Shown here in pieces: positions 45,153-57,219 of a DNA stretch of 64,000 nucleotides. Source of the stretch: Carettochelys insculpta. Taxonomy: Eukaryota; Chordata; Testudines; Carettochelyidae. Position 1 is the first letter of the stretch, and the number at the start of each line of letters is the position of its first letter. The notes below the pieces were generated by a model. It ran no database searches, was not told the DNA's origin, and saw only the letters and a program-made list of their open reading frames with translations. The stretch spans positions 11,828,001-11,892,000 of the forward strand of contig NC_134152.1 of NCBI RefSeq assembly GCF_033958435.1, given 5' to 3'. The position numbers were made by a program, and so were the translations under genes.

Positions 45153-45175
45153 TTCTTATGTTCTTATGTTCTTAT
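45153..45175 (+). repeat. CR1 3' terminal TTCTTATG repeats
   Basis: Two complete units plus a partial TTCTTAT at the end of the element, the microsatellite-like tail CR1 uses in place of poly-A. Confidence 0.88.
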
Positions 45176-46477
45176 ATTCTACCACCATTCTGCATGGGCT
45201 CAGCCTGTAATTGAAAAGCTCCTTATTGGGGTCTAGGGCACCTGTGTATGGCTTCATGAGCCATGGGAACAAGGGGTAAGCAGAGTCACCAAGAATCACT
45301 GCGGGCATTTCCATGTTCTCAAGGTTAATTTTCTGATCTGGGAAGAAAGTACCATTCTGAGCCTTCTAAACTGACAAGAATTCCTAAAGATTTGCGTGTC
45401 ATGCACCCTTCCCGACCAACCCATGTTGATGTCAGTGAAACAAACTTTGTGACCCACCAACCGCTGCAACACTATTGAGAAGTACCCCTTGTGGTTAATG
45501 TATTCTGAGGCCTGGTGGTCTAGTGCCAGGATGGGGATGTGTGTTCCACCTATGGCCTCACGGAAGTTAGAGAACCCCATGGCAGCAAATCCATCCACTA
45601 TGTCCTGCACATTTCCCAGTCTTTCACAGGAGAAGCTTAGTGATTTCCTTGGCTACCTGGGTGACAACAGCCTCCACTGTAGATTTGCCCACTCCAAATT
45701 GATTTCCCAGTGACCAGTTACTTTATGGCAGACTTCCAGAGTGCAATTGCCATATGGTTCTCAACTGTCAAAGCAGGTCTCATTTTGGTATCAATGCGCT
45801 TCAGGGCAGGAGACAGCAATTCACAAAGTTCCATGAAAGTGGCCTTATGCATGAGGAAGTTTTTCAGCCACTGCTCATCATCCCATGATTGCAGAACGAT
45901 GTGCTCTCATTAGTCTCAGTTAGTTTCACAGTTCCAGAACTTGCACTTCAAATCACTCTGCGACGCTACTCTCCAGATCTTGACATCCATCAGTGCCCTC
46001 CACATCAATCCACTCATACTCCATGGACACTGCATTCAGAATATACTGCATTGCAGTGTGGGAAGTCATCACAAAACACTGCACCAAACATTGAAGCATC
46101 CTGGGATCTATGTTATTCTTTGCAATGGTGGGTTAAAGTTAATGTAAAAGTGGCATGAAAATTCACTTGTTTGTTCTTTTCAGCGGGAAGTGAGCGAAAT
46201 GTCGTCTGGGATAATGACATAAAAAACCCAGAACTACTTGCAGCAACTTTTTTGCCCCCACAAGACACTGGCACAGAATCCCAAAATACGACGAGTCTGC
46301 AGAAACTGTGGGATAGGTGCCCACAATGCACTGCTGCCACAGTCGAATTTAGGTAATCTGGTGGGGACACACTAAGTTGGATTTGTTAGCAGTTTCAGAT
46401 GCAACTTCAGTTTTATAAAATCTAGTGTTAAAAAATCAACTATAATAAATTCAGCTTCATTCCCCAGTAGCGCAAAC

Positions 46478-47682
<1,205 letters not shown>

Positions 47683-47859
47683 CTATATTTTGATTGATAC
47701 AATGGGTCTTTATTTGTACACAGATGTCTACTTCACTTTTAATTGCTTTTAGGAGCACTGGTAAAATTTAATCTTTATTTTTGGAAGCTACATTGTAACA
47801 AGCAATGGTTGTTAGAGCAGCCATACTTTATTCAGCAATGTAGTTTTAGATTACAGTAA

Positions 47860-48155
47860 AAAGCTTGGTGATCTGGCACCTGGATAACTGGCACACTATG
47901 TTAACTAGCATGCTGCAGCTGCTGACCTGGTGGCTGTAGGGCTGGTTACCTGATCAGAGTCAGTTGACTGGTTGGGGCCGGCTGAGCAGCTGGGGCCGAG
48001 TGCAATGGGGTCAGCTGGCTGGCCTGTGGCAGCAGGGCCACTGGCCCCAATCCACCATCCACCACATTTGATTGTCCAGCACCCCCAGTTCCCCAGGGAT
48101 GGCACATAACAGAGATTTTACTATATGTCTCTCTCTCTCTCTCTCTCTCTCAAAG
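47860..48155. repeat. GC-rich repeat remnant with (TC)n microsatellite
   Basis: 47900-48070 is a CTG/GGCC-rich block resembling the GC-rich interiors at 7.4-8.1 kb. (CT)13 or so follows at 48126-48152. No ends were recognised. Confidence 0.45.
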
Positions 48156-49710
48156 CAACTGCTACGCACTGTCTTAACTAATTATTAACTCAAACTAGCT
48201 AGAGACATAAAGCGTAAGAAGAAAATATTCTATAACTCTATTAGCAGCATGAGGAAGATCAAAGACAGGGTATACCCCTTACTCAATGAAGAAGGAAAAG
48301 CAGTAACGAAAAATGTGGAAATGACTTCATTTCAATTTTCACCAAGAAGATTGGTGAGGATTGGATGCCAACCTTAGTGAATGTTTGAGAAAAACAAGAT
48401 AGGTTCAGAAGTTAAAATAGGAAAAGAACAAGTTAAAAATTACATGTCTTGAAGTCACTAGAGCCTTATGTAATGCATCATAGAATATTCAAGGAGCTGA
48501 TTGAGCAGATATCTGAGCCATTAGGTATTATCTATGAAGAGTCAGAAAACCGGAGAGATTCCAATAGAGTAGAAAAAGATAAATATAGTGCCCATCTATA
48601 AAAAGGGAAATAAAGGACAACCCAGGAAACTACGGACCAGGCAGCTTAACCTCTTTGCCAGAAAGAAAATGGAGTAAATAATTAAGCAATCCATTTGCAA
48701 AATATGGAAGATAAGTAACTGTTAGCATGGATTTGTAAAGAGCAAATAATGTCAAACCACCTTGACAGCTTTCTTTGATAGGGTAAAAAGCCTTGTGGAT
48801 AAAACGGTAGATGTGGTATACCTAGACTTCAGTAAAGCATCTGATGTGGTCTCACATGACCTTTTGATCAATAAACTAGGGAAATGCAACTGAGATAGGG
48901 CCACTATAAGGTGGGTGCATACTGTTCTCAGAGAGGAGTTATTAACGTTTCACAGTCCGGCTGGAAGGGCATAAAAAATGGGATTCTATAGGGGTCAGTT
49001 TGGAGACTGGTTCAGTTCAATGTATTTATCATGATTTTGAAAATGGCATAGCAATTATGCATATAAAGTTTGTAGAAGATACCAACCTGAGAAGGGCTGA
49101 AAGCATTTAGGAGAATAGGATAATAATTCAAAATCATCTGGACAAACTGGAGAAATGGTCTGAAGTAAACAGGATGAAATTCAATAAGGACAGGTGCAAA
49201 GTACTACACTTAGGAAGGAACAGTTAGTTTCACAGATACAAAATGGGAAATGACTATCTGGGATGGAGTACTGCAGAAAGGGATCCACGAGTCATCATGG
49301 AGCACAAACTAAATATGAGTGAATTGTGTGATATTCTTGGAGGAAAAAAAAAAAAGAGAGAGAAAGAGAGAAAAGAGAAGAGGGAAAAAACCAAACATTC
49401 TGAGATGTATTAACAGAATTGTTGTAAGACAAGAAATAATTCTTTCAGTCTACTCTGTTCTGATTACGTCTCAATGTACTGTGTCTAGTTCTGGATGCCC
49501 ACATTTCAGGAAAGATGTGGACAAAATAGAGACAGTCCTGAGAAAAGCAACAAAACTGATTCAAGATCTAAAAAACACGACCTGTGAGGGAAGATTGAAA
49601 GAACTGGGTTTGTTTAGCTTGGAAAAGAGAAGACTGAGAATGGACATAACAGATTTCAACTATCTAAAGAGAAGTTACCCACCTGGGCAGTAATGATTGT
49701 TCTTCAAGAT

Positions 49711-49880
49711 GTGTTCCCGTGGGTGCTCCACATCAGGTGTCAGGCCAGCCCCAGTGCCGCAGATCAGAGATTTGCAAAGCAGCTGCCGTTTGGATTGCGC
49801 ATGTGCGGAAGCGCGCCAGGCCCTTCTCGCACTTCTGGTCACATGCGCGATCCGGTCTGAGCCAGTTCCTTGAAGCCGCC
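49711..49880 (-). repeat. DIRS copy 4 left inverted terminal repeat
   Basis: GTGTTCCCGTGGGTGCTCCA to TTGAAGCCGCC, complement of 57053-57219. The NRF1-like site is reduced to GCGCATGTGCGG and the E-box is lost (CACATG). Confidence 0.82.
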
Positions 49881-49944
49881 TCAGAAGTACATATCTGAAA
49901 GACATAACAAGACAAACTCCGAAGCGGGGAGGATGGGCGGGTAG

Positions 49945-50046
49945 CAGAGCACCCATGGAAACACATCTCGAAGAACCATCGTTATCACCCAGGTGGGTAA
50001 CTTCTCTTCCTTCTTCGAGTGGTCTCTGTGGGTGCTCCATATTAGG
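49945..50046. repeat. DIRS copy 4 internal complementary region
   Basis: On the minus strand it reads ACTCGAAGAAGGAAGAGAAG then TTACCCACCTGGGTGATAAC, that is right edge joined to left edge. Confidence 0.82.
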
Positions 50047-50095
50047 TGACTACATAGCAGTGGCTCCCCCAAAAACATGGAGGCAGATACCGGAG

Positions 50096-51040
50096 TTAGA
50101 TGTCAGTAGCTACCAAGAGCACAGCTGCTGAGAGACTTGTGTCTTCAGCCATCTGGTGATGTACAGCATAATGGTTGGCAAATGTGTCATCAGACGACCA
50201 TGTCATTTCTTGGCAAATGTCCTTCAAAGGGGTGCCCTTGAAGAAAGCCATGGATGCTGCCATCACCCTAGCAGAGTGAGCTTTAGGAGGGACCAGTATT
50301 GCTGTCTTCCACAAAGAATAACACATAGTTATGCATGATGTAATAATGTTCAAGATTCTCTGTGATGAAAGCACCTCACCCTTAGATCTCTGTGCAAGAG
50401 ACACTAACAGCCTGTCTGTTTTTTGTAAGGGCTTTGTTCTTTCTATGTAGAACACTAAAGCTCTTCTCACATCCAGAGACTGCAGTCTTGGCGCCTTACT
50501 GGAAGTAGTTGGTCTCGGGTAAAAAGACAGCAGTATGATCAGCTCATTCAAATGGAACTCAGACGCAACCTTTGGATCGAATGCAGGGGATAACTGAAGC
50601 ATCACTGCCTCCTTGGTAAACATCGTATGTGGTGGAGAGATCATGAGCACAGCCAGCTTCCTAACTCAATGAGGGGGTGCGATAGCCAAAAGGAACACTG
50701 TTTTTAAGGAAAGAAGATAATGGAATAGTCGCTAATCGATCAAATGGAGGTCTGGATATTGTATCCAGAACTAGGTCCAGACTCCAAGGAGCTGATATAT
50801 GTTTACAAGGAGAGTACAGGTTGGCGAGACCTTTTAGAAAAGGTTCCGTGATCAGGTGTCGTGTCTCTAAAAGCACCTTTGAAGATGGCAGAGCAAGTCC
50901 CTCTGGTTTAAGATAAAGTAAATAGCTCAGAATGGACTGTATGGGGGCTTCTTCCGGATGCATGCCCTGTGTGGAGCACCATGCCACAAAATGTTTCACT
51001 TGTATGTGTAAGTCTTTCTCATGGAAGGTCATCGACTGTG
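50096..51040 (-). pseudogene. DIRS copy 4 tyrosine recombinase, broken
   Basis: The C-terminal half is open from 50650 to 50096 and contains SLDVRRALVFYIERTKPLQK, KAHSARVMAAS (His-x-x-Arg kept) and WSSDDTFANHYAVHH at the end. The Tyr of SSYDTF in copy 2 is Asp here, while the Tyr of NHYA is kept. The N-terminal part (LHIQVKHFVAWCSTQG, SYLLYLKPEGLALPSSK) lies in 51032-50661. The segment with the first catalytic Arg, at about 50660-50700, is out of frame. It is non-functional. Confidence 0.78.
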
Positions 51041-51239
51041 TACTAATATGTGTCTGACCTGTTCAGAACACAAGGCCTCTGAGGTATCAAACCAATTATC
51101 AGACAAGCCATGAGGCGAAGCATGTGCAGCTGTGGGTGCATCAAGAACCCACAGTTCTCAGTGAGCAGGCCCGGAACAATAGGGATCGACTGTGGTAGGT
51201 GTGCTGACATATACTGCAGGATCAGGAACTAGTATTGTC

Positions 51240-53100
51240 GAGCCCATGCCAGAGCTATGAGGATCAAATCAGCTCCCTCCAATCTGACTTTCTCCAATAC
51301 TTTGTGGATGAGGACCGTTAGGAGAAAAGCACATGAGAGGATTTTTCCAGGGGATAAGAAAAGTGTCGCTGAGCGACCCCCGACCTATGCCTGGCCTGGA
51401 GCAATAAAGATGACATTTCTTGTTGCTGTAGGTTCCAAACAAGTCTATGGATGGAGTGCCCCAAGACCAAAACATAGGACAGAGAACGTCAGATTGTATC
51501 TCCCATTCCTGGTCTGGTGCAAACTGTCTGCTCAGCAGAGGCATTGTTTACCCCAGGCAGGTATAAGGTTACCAATGTTATGCTATTCTGTATGTACCAG
51601 TTCCATAATCTGAGAACCTCCACACAAAGAGAGCAGGATCTCGCTCCCCCTTGCTGATTTATATAATATAGTATAGCAACATTGTCTGTGAATATTCTCA
51701 CCCAGGCACCTCAAATGCAGGGCAGAAAGTGCTTGCAAGCAGTGAACAGTGCTCTTACTTCCAGAAGGTTTATATGAATGGCCATTTCCGAGTGAGACCA
51801 CCGGCCTTGGACTGATACGTTGTCCATGTGTGCACTCCAGCCCAGGCTGGGTGCATCAGTGGTTATGGATACAATCAGTTGGGGTTGGTGAAAGGGTACA
51901 CTGGATAACAGACTGCTGGGTCTCGCCCACTGCTGCAGGGATTGCAATAGCTGCGCAGCTAGGGATACTGGTTTGTGAATTGTGTGCCTCAGGGGCACAT
52001 AGACAGTTGCTAGCCAATGCTGTACGTACCAGAAGTGCAGTCTGGCGTTTTGTACTACATATGTAGTGGCAGCCATGTGACCCATCAACAGGTACCGTAC
52101 CGTAGGGCTGCGAATGAATACCTCGATTAAAGATTGGATCATTTGGAAGCGCTGGGCAGGTAAGACGACTCTTGCTAATACTGAGCTGAAACGAGCCCCT
52201 ATGAACTCTATGTTATGTGTGGGCATGGTCGTTGATTTCTGTAAATTCACAAGGAGGCCCAGAGATTTGAATGTCTCCGTTGTGACAGATATCATCCAGA
52301 GGACATCCAGGTAGAGCCCTTTGAGAAGACAATTATCCAGGTACAGGAGTAACAGAATGTCCAGACAATGCAGGTATGCTGACACTACCGCAAGGGTCTC
52401 TGAGAAAATGCTGGGTGCTGTTGAAAGGCCGAAGGACATTACCCTGTACTGAAACTGTTCTGTCCTCACCATAAACCTGAGGAAGCATCTGAGAGCCCAG
52501 TGAATTGTTATATGAAAGTATGCATCCTGCAAGTGAAGAGCTGCAAACTAATCTCCGTCATCAGGCACAGAGCTTATGGAAGTAACAGTAAGCATCTTGA
52601 AGTGCTGTTTGCGCAGGTAGCGGTTTAACGCCCTTAGGTCCAAGATTGGGCTCCACCCCATCTTCTTCTCTGTAAGGAAGTAACAGGTGTAGAAGCCTTT
52701 CCCTCTGCATTTGTGAGGCACTCACTCTGCCGCTCCTATTGCAAGGAGGTGATCAACCTCTTATTTTAAGAGGGTCTCGTGGGAGGGGTCCCTTAAGAGG
52801 AACGGAGTGGGTGGAGTAGTGGGTGGTACTGAGCACAATGGAATGGCATAGCCCCCTGAAACTATTTCCAGCACCCACTTATCTATAGTGATCTTGGACC
52901 ATTGATGGTAAAAGGGACATAGCCAGTAATGAAATAGATGTTGAGCTGGTGGTTTGCATTGGACTGTGGAGATGGCAGCACAGACCTCAACAGAGGAGTC
53001 AAAGTTGCTGCCTTCAGTTTTGCAGAAGTGGATTATGTTGCTGCTGATTACACTTTCCGGATGGCCTATGGGTTTGTCTGGGTTGATCATAGCCCCTCTG
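51240..53100 (-). pseudogene. DIRS copy 4 reverse transcriptase and RNase H, decayed
   Basis: RT pieces are KITIDKWVLEIVSGGYAIPL near 52880 and, after stops at about 52540-52760, MQDAYFHITIHWALRCFLRF at 52532 and onward. The catalytic motif is LLLYLDNCLLKG: the second catalytic Asp has become Asn (codons at 52332-52343). RNase H pieces follow: SITTDAPSLGWSAHMDN and INLLEVRALFTACKHF, then FTDNVAILYYINQQGGARSC in another frame at 51701, and PLLSRQFAPDQEWEIQSDVL at 51544. At least three frame breaks. Confidence 0.8.
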
Positions 53101-53489
53101 CTGACAGGACTGTTGTTGGCACTGGTAATTGTATCGCCTCTAATATGTATGGTGGAGTGTACATCCCTAAGGGTCTAAGTGTTGTTCAGGAGTCTTTGCT
53201 GGAATGTAATACAGTACCTGTAGCTTCAGCAAGTAATTTGCTTCTGTCAAAAGGCAGGTCTGCACCTTGGTCTGTAATTCTTTAGGTACCCGGGAGGTCT
53301 GGAGCCAGGATACTCACCTCATAATCACCATCACCATCACCATAGAATGTGCAGCAGTGTCCACAACATCCAAAGCTATCTGTACACTGGTACGAGACGC
53401 TGCATAACCTTCTTGAACAACTGCATTAACAATACAGAGAGGTAGTCGTGTTAGTCTATAGCTTCAAGAACAACAAGAAGTCTTGTGGC

Positions 53490-53560
53490 ACTTCACAGAC
53501 TAACAGATATTTTGGAGCATAAGCTTTCATGGGCAAAGACCCGCTTCATCAGATGCATGA
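53490..53560 (-). ncRNA. Hammerhead-ribozyme-like motif in PLE terminal repeat (candidate)
   Basis: Minus strand: CATCTGATGAAGCGGGTCTT, then TGCCCATGAAAGCTTATGCTCC. CTGATGA and GAAA match the hammerhead core. AGC-TTAT-GCT would be a 3 bp stem III with the cleavage C after it, and GGG/CCC a stem II. An extra A after CTGATGA and an unclear stem I weaken the match. PLEs are known to carry hammerheads in their terminal repeats. Confidence 0.4.
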
Positions 53561-53839
53561 GTGGGGGGGGGGGGTGTTCAGAGGGATATTTAAAGAGTGG
53601 GGTCCCAGTAAAGGAGGAGGGCCAGAGCTGACAAGGTCTATTCAGCAAGATGGAAATGGCCCAGTATCAACAGTACAAAAGAGGTAAAAACAAGTCAGAT
53701 CAGACAGGGGGATGTGAGCCATTGTCAGTGTCTAATGGGTAGCTATCAACACTCAAAGCAGGGAAACTGTCTTTGTAAGCTGCGAGCCACTCCCAGTCTC
53801 TGTTTAATCCATGGTTAATGGAGTCAAATTTGCAAATAA

Positions 53840-54975
53840 ATTGCAGCTCAGAGATTTCTCTCTCCATTTGATTTCTGGATTTTTTTTTTCAGAACTGTCA
53901 CCCTTAAATATGCCACTGAGTGTCCAGGGAGACTGAAACGTTCTCCCACAGGCTTATGTACATTACCATTCCTGATGTCTGATTTATGTCCATTTATTCT
54001 TTTATGGAGAGACTGTCCAGTTTGGCCAATGTAAATTGCAGTGGGGCATTGTTGGCACATGATGGCATATATTATATTAGAAGATGTGCAGGTAAAGGAG
54101 CCCCTGATGGTATAGTTGATGTTAGGTCCTGTGATGATGTCACTGGTGTAGATGTGTGAGCAGAGTTGGCAGCAAGGACTGTTACAGGGGCTGGTTCCAG
54201 GCCTAGAGTCACTGGTTTGTGATTTGTAGTGGTTGGTGAGGATTTGTTTAAGATTGGCAGGCTGTCTGTATGCAAGAATAAGCCTGCTCCCAAGGTCTGT
54301 GAGAGTGAAGGATCATTGTTCCAGATGGGTTGCAGATCACTGATGATGCGCTCGAGAGGCCTTAGGTGGGGGCTGTATGTGATGGTCAGTGGTGTTCTCT
54401 TGTTTTCCTTGCGAGGCCTGTCTTGTAGCATGGTGGCTTCTGGGTACCCGTCTGGCTCTATCAATCTGTTTCCTCACTTTCTTAGGTGGGTATTGTAGTT
54501 TGAGGAAAGCCTGGTAAAGGTCTTGTAGATGTTTGTATCTGTCTGATGGATCTGAGCAAATATAGTTGTACCTTAGCGCCTGGCTGTAAACAATGGATCG
54601 TGTAGTGTGCCCTGGATGGAAGCTGGAGGTGTGTACATAAGCATAGCAGTCCGTGGGTTTTCGGTATAGAGTGGTATTTATGTGACTGTTGCTTATCTGC
54701 ACAGTAGTGTCCAGGAAGTGAATTTCTTGTGTGGACTGGTCCAGGCTAAGGTTGATTGTGGAGTGGAAACTGTTGAAATTAACGGTGGAACTCTTCAAGA
54801 GCTTCCTTCCCATGGGTCCAGATGATGATGTCATCAACGTAGCGTAGGTAGAGGAGGGGTGCTAGTGGACGAGAACTGAGGAAGCATTGTTCCAGGTCAG
54901 CCATAAAAATATTGGCATACTGTGAGGCCATGAAGGTGCCCACCCCCTCCCCCGACTCATGCATCTGACGAAGCA
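53840..54975 (-). pseudogene. PLE reverse transcriptase (C-terminal part) and GIY-YIG endonuclease, frameshifted
   Basis: Starting near 54964: GVGTFMASQYANIFMADLEQ, then the catalytic LYLRYVDDIIIWTHG. In the next frame (54837-54337) follow FLDTTVQISNSHINTTLYRK, FHPGHTTRSIVYSQALRYNY and KVRKQIDRARR. After another frameshift, the minus-strand segment from 54060 to 53848 reads CPTAIYIGQTGQSLHKRING, containing the IYIGQT block and catalytic Arg of the GIY-YIG fold, followed by HSVAYLRVTVL. The RT/GIY-YIG fusion is diagnostic of Penelope-like elements with an endonuclease, such as the Neptune/Penelope groups. The RT N-terminus is absent and at least two frameshifts are present. Confidence 0.87.
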
Positions 54976-55020
54976 GGTCTTTGCCCCCGAAAGCTTATGC
55001 TCCAAAATATCTGTTAGTCT
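54958..55020 (+). ncRNA. Second hammerhead-like motif, opposite orientation (candidate)
   Basis: Plus strand: GCATCTGACGAAGCAGGTCT, then TTGCCCCCGAAAGCTTATGCTCC. Same core (CTGACGA, GAAA, AGC-TTAT-GCT) with a weakened stem II. Confidence 0.38.
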
Positions 55021-57052
55021 ATAAGGTGCCACAAGACTTTTTGTTGCATTAACAATAGGTTTCTTGGAATCTGGTAAGTGATCCATGAGGGTTGTTAGTT
55101 TCATATAGTTATCGAAGTTATGATTAGACAAACGTGCAGCATAGTTACCCACATGCAACAGGAGGGTAGAAGAGGCATAGACTTTTTTCTTGAACAGATC
55201 CAGCCTTTTGGCACTCTTTGTCAGAGATTGATTTATACTGGGGTGCCCTAGACCTCTGCTGTAATGACTGAACCACCATTAGGCTGAGGATGGTTGAATA
55301 AAAATTCCATCCCCTTGGAGGATACAAAATACTTTTTGTCTGACCTCTCGTTACTGGCTGGAATGGAGGCAGGGGTTTGGCAGATGTTATTCACTGTCTC
55401 CATTATGGCATCATCTAATGGGATGGCGATCTCAGATGGTTGTGGAGGTCTCAAGCTCTTTAAAAGCTTATGTAGTTTTTCTGGAATTTTGGCTATTTGA
55501 ATGTCCTGACTCTGAGCCACTCTTTTAAACAGTTCTTGAAATTGTCTCAAATTGTCAGGAGGAGAAGAGTCTCCCGGGACAAGCAACTGATTCGGGGATG
55601 AGGAGGACACATTTGTCTAGTAAGTTTCCGTACATTCCTCGAAGTTCCCTGGTTGGTCCTCCACTGGTTCCGATAGGGTATTATGGATTGGGCCCATGGA
55701 GATGGAAGAGAAAATAGTGGTGGAGGGGTAAGATGAATGCCTGTACCCTTGTCTAGATTCGGGACAAATATCTCTAGGTCTGCTGTGACAGTGGTATCAC
55801 TGCTGGTGAGCCCTGTGAATGTGAAGGTAGCAACATAAGCCAGTGTCCGGGGATGAGGCGTGAATGATGAAACATCTCCTGTATTCATGTTGATGATAAG
55901 ACTCAGGCAGGTATGACATCCTCAAAGACTGTGGAGGTGAACAGGACCTGTGGTAACCACGGCTGTAGTGTGGTGTGGTTGTTCTACGATAGGTGGTAGT
56001 GGTCTTAGGAATGGCGAGGGAGGAGACATTGGACATTGAAACAATGACAGTCCCAGGGAAAAGCACTGAGACGTGAGCTGACGAGAGAATGTCAGAACTA
56101 GTGAATGAGGTGATGGGCTATGGTGTCGAGTTTGGGCTTGTGCCTTCTTTGGTTCCTCTAGGAGTCAGTGCCCATCGGTGCAGCATGTGGTGCCAGATGA
56201 ATTGGCGTGGATAACCCCGGTGCCATAATCTGTACTGGGACAGTTGGTACCACTGGCTCAGGTGCCACCAGTGCTGGGGGAACGGTGTGCGGTGCCAGTG
56301 GCAGTGCCGGTGCTGACTGATCTTTATGTGTTGGCACCGATAAGCTCCATGAACCCACCGGTTCTGAGCAGGATTCTTGCACCAGCACACGTGGAGTCGG
56401 TTTCTTAGACTTAGGCTGCTTGTCCTCCTTAGCAAGGAAACTCGGCTCTCAAGAAGACTTGTCACCAGGTGAAACGGGCAAAGATTGAGTCGGAAATAAT
56501 TTTTTCTTATGGTCTTCTGGGGAAACCAGAGAGGCCACTCGGCATTCATGACCTGCTCCCATGCCTTCAGAAGTTGGTTGGTCAGTGGTATCAGGCTGGA
56601 GAGACTGTTCAAAGAGAATCATTCTCAGTGTCATTTTTCCGCCCTTTCTAGCTCTCGCTGTGAGTTTAGAACAATGTGGGCACTTGTGAGGCTCATGGGA
56701 CTCTCCTAAACAGTGTATAAATTGAAAGCGGTCATCTGAGGCTGGCAGTGCCTCTCGGCAAGAGTCACGCTTTTTAAAACCTGATGCAGGCATTTTGGCA
56801 GAACAACAGAGCTGTTAACAGCTTTACTCTTAGAATTGCAAAGAAGGCGGTAACACAACTATTAAACATGCTAACTACTAAAGAACTTCTTATATAACTA
56901 ACTTTTTTTCCCCAAAAGGCTATAGCTAGTAAATTTACAGCTACGACTATTAGAAAGTTGTTCAAAATTATGAACAGTAAATAACAAAGATCAAAAATTG
57001 TTTTTCAGATGTGCTGCTGAGGTGCATAGGAGAAGTCCGTCTGCAGACGAGA

Positions 57053-57219
57053 GCGGTTGAGAGGAACTGGCTCAGACCAGATCGAGCATGTGACTAGAAG
57101 CACACGAAGGGCCTGGCACGCTTCTAGGCATGTGCGATCCAAACAGCAACTGCTTTGCAAATCTCCGCTCTGTGGTGCCCAGGCTGGCCAACACCTGATA
57201 TAGATCACCCACAGGGACC
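57053..57219 (-). repeat. DIRS copy 4 right inverted terminal repeat (sense 5' end)
   Basis: GAGAGGAACTGGCTCAGACC to CACAGGGACC, complement of 49711-49880. Confidence 0.82.

Larger units (their letters stand above)
40505..45175 (+). mobile_element. Full-length CR1 LINE with both ORFs open
   Basis: A 4.67 kb element inserted in the Harbinger 2 transposase; Harbinger homology stops at 40504 and resumes at 45176. It has a 5' region of about 550 bp with a duplicated 59 bp segment, ORF1 (41053-41976), a 110 bp spacer, ORF2 (42087-44984), and a short 3' UTR ending CCAGTATGGCCATTCTTATG plus TTCTTATG repeats, the CR1 3' signature. Neither ORF has a stop or frameshift. Confidence 0.92.
34140..46150 (-). 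pseudogene. Harbinger 2 transposase, split by DIRS copy 3 and CR1
   Basis: Read on the minus strand from 46150. N-terminal pieces come first, then the best-preserved catalytic block at 45296-45610: FSNFREAIGGTHIPILALDH, INHKGYFSIVLQRL and FTDINMGWSGRVHDTQIFRN. These are the DDE_Tnp_4 motifs with the Asp of GGTHIP lost to Gly and the Asp of VHD kept. Coding homology continues to 45176, resumes at 40504-40295 beyond the CR1, and ends in ALKTKFMNE-like sequence at 34140-34192 beyond the DIRS. The gene was thus broken in three by two later insertions. In-frame stops also occur. Confidence 0.72.
31246..46477. mobile_element. Harbinger DNA transposon 2, expanded by two nested retrotransposons
   Basis: The left end is GGCCAGGTCTATGCTAGGGA followed by ATAAAGTC. 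The right end near 46455-46477 is TTCAGCTTCATTCCCCAGTAG, its imperfect complement. The plus-strand Myb-like gene is at 31930-33540. The minus-strand transposase is at 34140-46150, interrupted by DIRS copy 3 (34193-40294) and CR1 (40505-45175). Without the inserts the element would be about 4.5 kb. Confidence 0.75.
53422..55057 (-). mobile_element. Penelope-like element (PLE) with 13 bp target duplication
   Basis: TGCATTAACAATA flanks it exactly (53422-53434 and 55045-55057), so the element is 53435-55044. It carries the PLE pair of domains in order: RT with YVDD, then GIY-YIG endonuclease. Both ends carry copies of the same sequence in opposite orientation (53480-53560 and 54955-55035), each including CAAAATATCTGTTAGTCT. 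It is 5' truncated: only the RT C-terminal half is present. It lies in the gag of DIRS copy 4. Confidence 0.9.
52930..56793 (-). pseudogene. DIRS copy 4 gag-like protein, split by the Penelope element
   Basis: The start ATG at 56791-56793 gives MPASGFKKRDSCREALPAS. The Cys/His cluster continues with HEPHKCPHCSKLTARARKG. The low-complexity linker (55620-56440) is broken by frameshifts. The LAP2alpha-like domain reads NLRQFQELFKRVAQSQDIQI and KLHKLLKSLRPPQPSEIAIP (55600-55248), then YAARLSNHNFDNYMKLTTLM and LPDSKKPIVNA to 55058. The Penelope element follows. The domain resumes at 53421 with VVQEGYAASRTS-like sequence, ending near 52930 in a Gln/Tyr-rich tail. Confidence 0.8.

Noticed and set aside
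48126..48152. CRISPR-like or satellite array
   Set aside because: Simple TC dinucleotide microsatellite with no spacers.
53422..55057. LTR retrotransposon or virus with terminal repeats
   Set aside because: The terminal copies are inverted, and the coding order is YVDD RT followed by GIY-YIG, which is Penelope-like. No integrase, protease or envelope was found.
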